A stretch of DNA of 64,000 nucleotides, taken from the NCBI GenBank assembly GCA_037951165.1, contig JBBDHG010000009.1, forward strand, positions 12,798,501 to 12,862,500. The letters are read 5' to 3'. The DNA is from Lophius americanus (taxonomy: Eukaryota > Chordata > Actinopteri > Lophiiformes > Lophiidae). The position numbers were made by a program, and so were the translations under genes. Of the stretch, positions 56,166 to 64,000 are shown piece by piece (positions within the stretch are counted from its first letter, which is position 1; each line of letters opens with the position of its first letter). The notes under the pieces were generated by a model. That model saw only the letters and a program-made list of their open reading frames with translations, made no database searches and had not been told where the DNA came from.

Positions 56166-57639
56166 GGCACCTTTTTCTCAAAACAGCAGCAGTGGGTTGA
56201 AAACTACCACTGCAACAACAGTGGAAATATTCATGAGGAAATCTGCAGGAGAAGACAAACTGCGGCACAACCAGAGGCTTTTTTCTCCATGTTCTAGGGG
56301 CAAATCTGTTCCTGTGCTGCTTCAATCTGATGCGTGTCTAAAGCACATAAAGACAAAGACAGGAAGTGTGATTAGCAATAGAGAATAGGCGTGCACAGCT
56401 CCCTGCAGGATAAGTCTTGAGGTGGGACTGATCAAAGCTATGCCCAGAGACAGAGGTAGACTGAACCAGCACTTTTTCAATGGCTATCTCTGCCTTAAGA
56501 CATGGCAGCGAGGGGGTAGGAGTTGGTTCTATACATATTTCCCTTTCAACACATTTACTGGAAAGTTGTTCATATTTTGTTACAGAACAATAGCTGAAGT
56601 GTTTACCATTTCCATGTTAACCTTCAAACTGTTACTATACCCCAGTATAATGCGAGAACAGGACTAGTCAATACAAATCCTATGAAGGAATTCTTCCTAA
56701 AATTTTGGATAGTTTGTGTATGTGACCAGTTTCCATTGTGGTTAATCTATCTAGGTTATTTTAATGCCTCTCTTCGTTATCGCCTGCTGTATTCCATTGG
56801 GGCTGAGTACCCCTGCTTTAAAATAGAGGCTAAGACATGTCACATATGCCAACTTTATTGGCTGTTATTCCTTTCAAGTGTGCCCAGTGTCTTTGAATGA
56901 GGGAGAAAAAGAGATGCAGGTATATTCAACAAGCCTCAGGGTTTGCAACTGGAAGTACCAGGCCCTGGCTGATAATTGATACGGACACAGGATGATGAGA
57001 GGCCTTCATTATGGATGTGTTTAAAGGAGAGCAGACCTCTATGAGACTGGTTCTATCAAAAGGAGGCCTTTGATATCCGGCCCTCAACACCTATAGGTGT
57101 TGTAATGACAGCTGCCTACTGCTTTGGATTTCATTGTTTTGTTTTTTTGTTGGAAGTTTCTACACATCACCCACCATCAATATTTGATTTTCCTTTATGC
57201 AAAGTCCCAAAGCAGTATAAATCCTCATGCATGTGCACACCCGGTCCTTTACCTCTATTTTCTTACAAGTATATGCAGTATATATGCAAATTTTACCCAG
57301 TCTTGTTCCTCATTAACATACAGATGATGAAAGGGAGGCAAAACCTATTTTTTATTGAACTGCACTAAAGTTATTTTTTGCTAATTTACAAACTGGAGCT
57401 TCACATTCCTCCAGTAAACCTTTAGAGCAGAACTAACACACTGTTTATGAATGTATTGTTAACATTTTAGCACTAGCCAGACAATCGTCAATATTCATAA
57501 AAGCACAAATTTGAATTTCTGCCTCGGCCTGTAAGCCTCTAAACTATAAGACTAAATATATACTTACATTTTATTTCAAAGAGGAGAAAAATCCTCTCTG
57601 GCAAAACAAGACTGGCTATGAAGAACTTTACTCAAGGAT

Positions 57640-58340
57640 AGGAAGCACATCATTAAAATGGGGGAGAAATATTAAAAAGAGGGGATATGAAAGCATGAGG
57701 CTCTGCTCGCCTTTGGCTACTCTGACTCGCTTCAAAAGCGTCTTGAGATCTTCCCTCCCTCAGACCTGCACTCTCCCTTGTTATTTGACTTTATTTGCTG
57801 GCTTCACAATGATTTGATCTGTGGAGTTTTCCACTAAATAATCAATCACATAGAAAATCGTAAAGGCAAAGGATTCATATGAGGAGGCTCTTTTACTGCA
57901 TGCAGCATAAACACAAGACTGAGTGAAGGGTTCAAGTCCCTTCATGTCTGCTTGACACCTCTGACTTCATCAAAGTCCCCATGCCTGTAAGTCCTCCTCC
58001 GTATCTAGGCCATGGCCTGGTTGGCCTAATTATAAGACACAGAATGTTGAATGCTGAGAATAGTCACCTTTATAACAGTTTAGTTACAGAGTAATTACTG
58101 TTTTGTCATCCTTCAGCTTTTGTCTCCCATCTTCTGTGATTTGGACAGGTGCAGAGCTGTCAGCCTGGACCAAAAGGCACATTAACAGAACATTCCCCTC
58201 CCCTCATGGATAATGGAACAAGGTTTTCATTTGAATGATAAACAAAATGACTTGGAGACACTGCAAAGATCACTGACACCTGCCCCTCCCTGGTGCCACG
58301 CAAAGCTGAGCATTATGCAAAACGAGGGGTGAGGATTTTT
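57640..58340. promoter_or_regulatory. Candidate conserved non-coding block
   Basis: About 700 bp with no repeats, mixed composition and words such as TTATTTGACTTTATTTGC, CACTAAATAATCAATCACAT (PBX/HOX-like ATCAATCA) and GGACAGGTGCAGAGCTGTCA. No ORF is supported. The candidate status rests on composition only. Confidence 0.25.
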
Positions 58341-59419
58341 TCCGTGTCCCACAAACTCATCTGTGTATTTATCTCCCAGGCATTTTGGACAATTATGAGT
58401 CCACTGAAGTAACTCCACCTTGCTAATGTCATGCAGCGCTGTGTTCACTGTCCTTTTATCAGAGCAGAACTACTTTCATCTGCAAAGTTTGAATCCTTGT
58501 CTTCTTCAGATTAGCATAGACGTCTAACTGAAGGCGTGAAACAACAAAGCACATCAGCCTGTCCAGGGTGATAAATAATTCTGGACCTTATCAAAACAAT
58601 CAAATCAAATAAGAGAAAATGATATATTCATGCGCCAAAGTGAAAGAAAGTAAATATACATCCATCTGAGTGGGTAAAAAATAGAACATAGAACATAGCT
58701 GCAACGCTGTTTATTTTCATTTACGAAGGCTTTCAATTCAAAACAAACTGAAGTTATTTTAGTTTATTTTGTTGCCAATAAACAGCTGCGGGGAATGTTG
58801 TTCTGCAGTGACGCTCATGCTCAAAAAGGTATTTCAAGTCTCCTGAAATCTATAGCGGTGCAGCTCACAAAACGCCGCCATGCTTGAAGAGTGACTCCTC
58901 AGAACTGAGTCTAAAAAGGGAGCATTGAATATATATTGGCTAACATCCTTAACGGCAGCTACAATTAACGTGTGAAGTAGTGCTTGAATCCTTCTTTGTG
59001 TCATCCACCTGCCAATCATCGTGTTTGTAGAGTTAGATCTGAGTCTTGTTTTCCTACTGTATCCGGCTGTGTACTTATTTCCACTTGTATTCACAGGGCG
59101 TTTGAAGATGAGACAGAGCTGCATATGCTGTGCAAAGACTGGCAAATTGTAAAAGGGAAAAAGAGGAGGAAAAAAGAGAATGTGTGATTGGAAGAAGAAA
59201 TAGCAAGTGTTCGCTGCTGTGTGTGCACTGAAAGTTGGGCAAAGTATTCCCAGCTTTCACTTGCACAACTTCGGTGAGCGTGCAGCTTAATCATCATTTC
59301 TTATCTGACAGAGAAACCAGATAGTGTCTCCAGAAAACAATTTATTAGCAAAAGACAGTTACAACTTACACGGAATTTGATCTGGTAAATTAAGAGGAGA
59401 GTGCACAATTATACACTTA

Positions 59420-60130
59420 AGCATGCTCACACACCTGCACATATACATACATGTATATACTTGCATATACATGCATATATACAACATGTACATGAATGCA
59501 TATACATACACATATTTAAAAATGTATATGCATGCATAGATACAAACATGCATAAATGCATATAAATACACATGTATATACTTGTACATACATGTATATA
59601 CATGTATGTACATGAGCATGTGTATACATGTATGTACATGTACATGTGTACATGTATATACATGCACATGTACATTTCATTTTCATTTCATTTTCAAACC
59701 CGACCGGTCATGGCAGTAGGCCGTCCACCTTGAGTCTTGGATCTGCTCAAGGTTTCTGCCCGTTAAAAAGGCATTTTTTTCTCGCCGTTGTTGCCAAGTG
59801 CTTGCTCACGGGTGAATTTGTTGGGTCTCTGTAGATAATTATATAAAGAATTTAGTCTAGACCTGTTCTTTCTGGAAAGCACCTTGAGACTACTGTTGTT
59901 GTGAATTGGCACTATATATATAAAGATTGATTGATTGATTGATTGACATACATGTATATACATGCATATATACAAACATGTATATACATGCATATACATA
60001 CACATATACATATATGTATATGCATACATACATGTATGTGCTTGCACACACATGCACTTACATGTACATGCATGCATATATACATATATGTATATACATG
60101 CATATACAATATATACATTGCATATATACA
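59420..60130. repeat. Alternating (CATGTATATA)n-type tandem repeat
   Basis: About 450 bp in two blocks (59440-59670 and 59944-60130) of loosely repeated ACATGTATATACATGCATAT units, almost strictly alternating purine and pyrimidine. It is split by a LINE 3' tail. False ORFs rich in Tyr, Met, Cys and His appear on both strands. Confidence 0.9.
59690..59945 (+). mobile_element. LINE 3' tail
   Basis: Matches a very common fish retroposon tail: GGCAGTAGGCCGTCCACCTT, GGTTTCTGCCCGTTAAAAAG, GTTGCCAAGTGCTTGCTCAC, GAATTGGCACTATATATATA, ending in (TTGA)n repeats. It has no coding part and is inserted into the surrounding tandem repeat. Confidence 0.75.
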
Positions 60131-60139
60131 ACGGTGAAA

Positions 60140-61590
60140 CTCATTTCCTCATGATGCTTAAAATATATAATTCTCTTTTCCATAATATGCTATTTTGTGG
60201 AATCATGTGCTTTTATAATCTTATACGCAAAAAAAACTAAAACATCAATTAATATTTGAAAATAAGAATTTTCATGTAATTTATCTCCCTTGTTAAACAT
60301 AGAGCTTCACATTTAATTTGCCGGGTTTTAATAAGGTTATTTTAATGTGAATAAGTCTAACAACACATACATTAATAATTACAGCAGACAGGAGATCTCA
60401 GCCGTATTCTATTATATAAAGTATAGTGTACTTTTATGTATATTACTTCAAATTAGAAACACTTGAGTAAACACATCAGCTTCATTTAGAAGCCCCACCC
60501 CCAGCCCCTATAAATAGTAATTGAATAAACACATAAGGATTAAGTATACAATTGCAATAATTCAATTAAGCCAGACTAAGTCATATAATCTATTCACAGA
60601 GGCTAAACACAGTGGAACAAAATTGTATAATGTGTGACCGCTTACATAGAATATTTGTAATTAATTTTCATGAAAATGATGTATGCGAGTATGTTAAGTG
60701 TATAATTAACTAAATATTTTGTATTTTGAATAATTTGTTTGAGTGTGCCCATAACGCCGTGTTAAAGTGAGCCTCCATTCCCTCTGAATGTCTGAAGAAG
60801 CCTTCGGTGTGTGGCTCGTTCTACAGGGACTCCCGTCATTTCAGGCTTCATAGTTCTCCGATGATTACAGCCGTGTGTCTAGAGAGGTGCCAATCCAGAC
60901 GTCTCACCACCTTTACCCACAAGGCACAGCCAGGCACAAGTCCCTGGTTAGGACATGCTGCCGTCTTTTATCAATGTTGACCAGCCAGACTCCTTGTGGC
61001 TCCTGCACAGCTTCACGTGGGAGCATCTCTAATCCCTCTTCTTTGTCATCTCAGGTCAGTAGATGTACCACGTTTCCACCTCGAGAATTGCGACAAAGGA
61101 AATACTCTGAAGGTATGTGAAGAGAAAATAGTCTCAACCTGTGGATTGTCTTCTGCTGATGAGTTCAAACTTCAGATTCCAGCCCCGGCAGCGTTCGTCG
61201 CAGGGATCCTCGAATTAATGTTCAAGACTAAGTCTGTCAAAATCACCCTGAGTCGCTATGAATCTGACACGATTTCAGATATTTCCAGGCAGCATCAGGG
61301 CGGTACGGATTAAGAACATAAAACATTGTCTTTTGTGCACGGGCCACTTTGCTAATTGGACGGATTAAAATCTGCTCTGTGAAGGGAATTAATTTGCAAG
61401 TGAATGGCAGTGAGCAGGAAAACATGTATAACAGATGACACAAATCCCCGCGGGCACTCCATGGTTAGTTTGGTACAATTTAGAAATTACACAACTCGTT
61501 TACTAAATAACAGCCTCGTTTTTCCCTGAACTGCATTCTTTAGTATCTTGCTGTCAGATGTGTTGAAAATAGGTTAGTCTATCGCGATGA
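60140..61590. other. Intergenic, no gene recognised
   Basis: A/T-rich up to about 60720, then balanced sequence. A 105-codon + strand frame at 60996-61313 overlaps a second frame. It has no recognisable domain and no splice or promoter context, so it is not called as a gene. Confidence 0.45.
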
Positions 61591-61599
61591 GCGGAGCCT

Positions 61600-62340
61600 C
61601 CTGGTAGCACCACTCACTGCAGTAATAGATAGCCATTTATAATTCATGAGGTGGCTAGTCCCCCAAGTTAATTTTGCCGACGGCACTGTTTACTTCTTCT
61701 TTGTACTTTGTTTAAAGTCAGTTGTTGACAACTCTTGTACATGTCAAACTATCACCGCTAATAATTGCTTAAGGAGATAGAACTTTTGCAAATGTTGGTT
61801 CCACCAGAGGTACATTCGGCTCACCCGATGCAGAACTTCTTCAGATGAATTTTTGATTCATCTCCTTCTCGCTCTTCACAAAAAGTCCTCTGTAATTCAA
61901 AGCCATAGCTTTGACAGAAATTATAAAAAAGAATAATGTAGTGTGCACTTTGTAACATCCTAGTTTTAATGTGAAATAGGAAAATCTCTCTTCCTCCCTC
62001 TCTGCTCCTCTTCAACACCCCACCCCCAGCCCCCACCCGATTTCTCTCTCTCTCTTTATCTCTGACTGTCTTCTTTTGTCTTTTTTTTTTTTTTAGCATA
62101 TTGACCAAAGAGTCTGTGCTGTGAGACGATGACACAAACTGCAGATTGACAGACTAGTGTAGGAGAGTAAGGGCCTTAGGCACTACCTCTGTGGGTCAAC
62201 TCTCTTTTTCTCTCTGAGCAGATAGCGACATTCTCCCCATATAAGCAGTCACTTGATTAGTGCCAATTATCCAGGCTGTCACTTTCCCTGGTGAGGGTGG
62301 CCCAGGATGCACCCCGTCCCCCACACTTCCCGTCTAGAGC
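61600..62340. promoter_or_regulatory. Candidate conserved non-coding elements
   Basis: Two non-repetitive cores, about 61600-61720 (AATAGATAGCCATTTATAAT, TTCATGAGGTGGCTAGTC) and 62150-62340 (GTCACTTGATTAGTGCCAAT, TATCCAGGCTGTCACTTTCC), separated by pyrimidine-rich filler with poly-T. Confidence 0.25.
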
Positions 62341-63768
62341 GGACGTGCACTAAAAGTATGCGCTCATAGCTGTAGGCTGTGGGAGTGATTTCGAATGCAG
62401 AGATGGGGGGAAATAAAAGAAATGCGGGAAGCAAGTTCTGAGTTTGACAGTGAGAGAGCATTCACTTCCGAGACAGTTACAAGGGGAGTGTCATTTCTCC
62501 CACAAAGATGTCTCCCCAGGGCGTCACCATCTTCCATCAGTCAGTCAGTCACCAGCTAAATATTCAACCGTACACACTCTACAGGCCCAACTGGGTTACA
62601 TTCACTAAGGTATATACTGAATTCACTTGTAAGTCTGTTGGTTTTCATCTAAACCAGATGTGACGGCGCTTGAACGCAGCTCAGGCATTAAAAAACAACC
62701 GTAATTTGACGAGGGAAGGCCGAAGAGCCGCAGAGCCAATACAACCCAATCCAAACATGTGTTAACAGCTGAAACTGAACCTGAGCAAACATGCATAACA
62801 ATGATAAGGCCAAGATGAAGCCTGTAGAAAACTAAAAAATGCAATTATCACAATCAACGAATTCTGGAGAGAAATTTACGGGCCAAAACATAATTTTATG
62901 TGTCATAATAACTTCCTCTGGACCTAAAGCTCTCTTTATTGAAAGGACATAAGTCAAACTAAGTAACTCAGTATCACCTCACCTGTGCACAAGTCTTAGC
63001 CTGCCTCAGCGCTTTCTGGCTGCGCTGCTGCATTGCTCTATTATTCCTGGTTCCAGAAACACAATCACAGTGTTTTGGAGCTACTCTTTAAACAGCACAG
63101 CTGTGTATTTACTGATGTATTTCCTGCTGCTTTTATGTTGTTACTGTGTCTCTTGTAACTTCTCAGCATTCAGCTGCAAAGAATTGAGGCGCAGAGCTCC
63201 TCTAAACAGCAGAGGTTATCCTCAGCGTGGATGTCTGCAGGGGAGTAAACACCATTGGAGCACGAGTGAATATTCTGTATGAGAGGATATTAATTATTCA
63301 TGCCCGCTTCATTGTGTGTGATGATGATGTCTCAGGGTGTTTGCCAATAAACAACAATATTCCTTGTAGGATTGATCCGATATGAAAAGTTGTTGAGCTA
63401 GTTCCTCTCAGTGTGAAGAAGTCTGCGAGTGCAGTGTGATTGAGAGCCGGCACTGGTACTTATTTATGGAAATATCAATATTGTATCATAAAACCGTATC
63501 CTCTTAGTATAAACAACTCAATCAAACGGGTACTTTAAATCTGGCGTGGGAGAGCGGCAATAATATGAAGATTAAGGAAAATTTGAAATCACTGGGTAAA
63601 AATCAAAGTCATTGAGTTGATTCCAACTGGGTCAGGGCGGTTCTTGGATTGTCAGGACTGGAAGAAAAACTCTGACGCACCTTTTCTGAAAGTGTTTATT
63701 GATCTCAAACAGAGACGTCCGTGTCAGTGGGCTCAGCGTTGGCTGGAGTGATAAACTGGTGTAACTCC

Positions 63769-63770
<2 letters not shown>

Positions 63771-63853
<83 letters not shown>
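63771..63853. repeat. (GT)25 followed by a G34 homopolymer
   Basis: 50 bp of pure GT units run directly into 34 consecutive Gs. Such a run can form G-quadruplexes and is a frequent site of sequencing or assembly error. Confidence 0.97.
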
Positions 63854-63855
<2 letters not shown>

Positions 63856-64000
63856 GTGCTCTCTTTCATGGTAGTGTTGCCCCCGTCACTGTCTCCCTGT
63901 GACGCCGCGGGGAATACATCACCAACCGGGCAGGACAGCAGGCACGCATGGGCGTTATAATTGCCATCTCCTCCTTGTATACATTGTGCACTGTGGAGCA

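Noticed and set aside
59359..60240. Several 64-122 codon frames rich in Tyr, Met, Cys and His
   Set aside because: All arise from the ACATGTATATA-type tandem repeat read in different frames.
60996..61313. 105-codon + strand frame of mixed composition
   Set aside because: Protein-like in places but no family recognised, no splice signals or promoter nearby, and a second frame overlaps it.

Overview
The window reads as nuclear DNA of a ray-finned (teleost) fish. It has short exons with GT-AG introns, long (GT)n and (TA)n microsatellites, fish-type LINE, SINE and MITE debris, and vertebrate protein families in vertebrate exon structure. No bacterial, viral or CRISPR features were seen. Three protein-coding genes lie head-to-tail on the + strand: rora (nuclear receptor ROR-alpha, 5' end outside the window), ice2 (little elongation complex subunit 2, formerly NARG2) and anxa2 (annexin A2). 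From memory, human 15q22.2 has the same neighbours in the same order and orientation (RORA, ICE2, ANXA2), which supports all three calls.

Layout. 1-14347 is intron upstream of the first rora zinc-finger exon, holding relics of DNA transposons, a foldback element, a tRNA-derived SINE and a few stretches that may be conserved regulatory DNA. 14348-24852 carries the nine exons shared by all ROR-alpha isoforms (458 codons plus stop). A 3'UTR of about 6.3 kb follows, to a poly(A) signal at 31180. After a 140-bp polypyrimidine tract and about 1 kb of spacer comes the ice2 promoter, with a perfect cAMP-response element at 32439. ice2 has 15 coding exons (32597-43380, 934 aa); its large first intron holds a broken LINE. 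The ice2 poly(A) signal (43634) is only about 0.2 kb from the inferred anxa2 5'UTR exon. anxa2 has 12 coding exons (44443-49506, 338 aa), including one GC-AG intron. 49710-64000 has no gene I can support; it holds microsatellites, a GC-rich island near 51.9 kb, a LINE 3' tail inside an alternating purine-pyrimidine repeat, and candidate regulatory stretches.

The gene models were joined by hand from splice signals, reading phase and remembered human homologues. Phases close exactly for all three: rora exons sum to 1376 nt plus one upstream base, ice2 to 2805 nt, anxa2 to 1017 nt. The three genes are not known to share a pathway. ROR-alpha is a transcription factor, ICE2 supports snRNA transcription and annexin A2 is a calcium-dependent membrane-binding protein. 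Their adjacency is old synteny rather than an operon.

No wholly new system was found. The points most worth a second look are the ice2 uORF whose stop overlaps the main start (TAATG), the anxa2 GC-AG intron and its altered N-terminus and calcium loops, the perfect hairpin just upstream of the rora zinc-finger exon, the foldback transposon, and an unexplained antisense ORF at 10902-11111.
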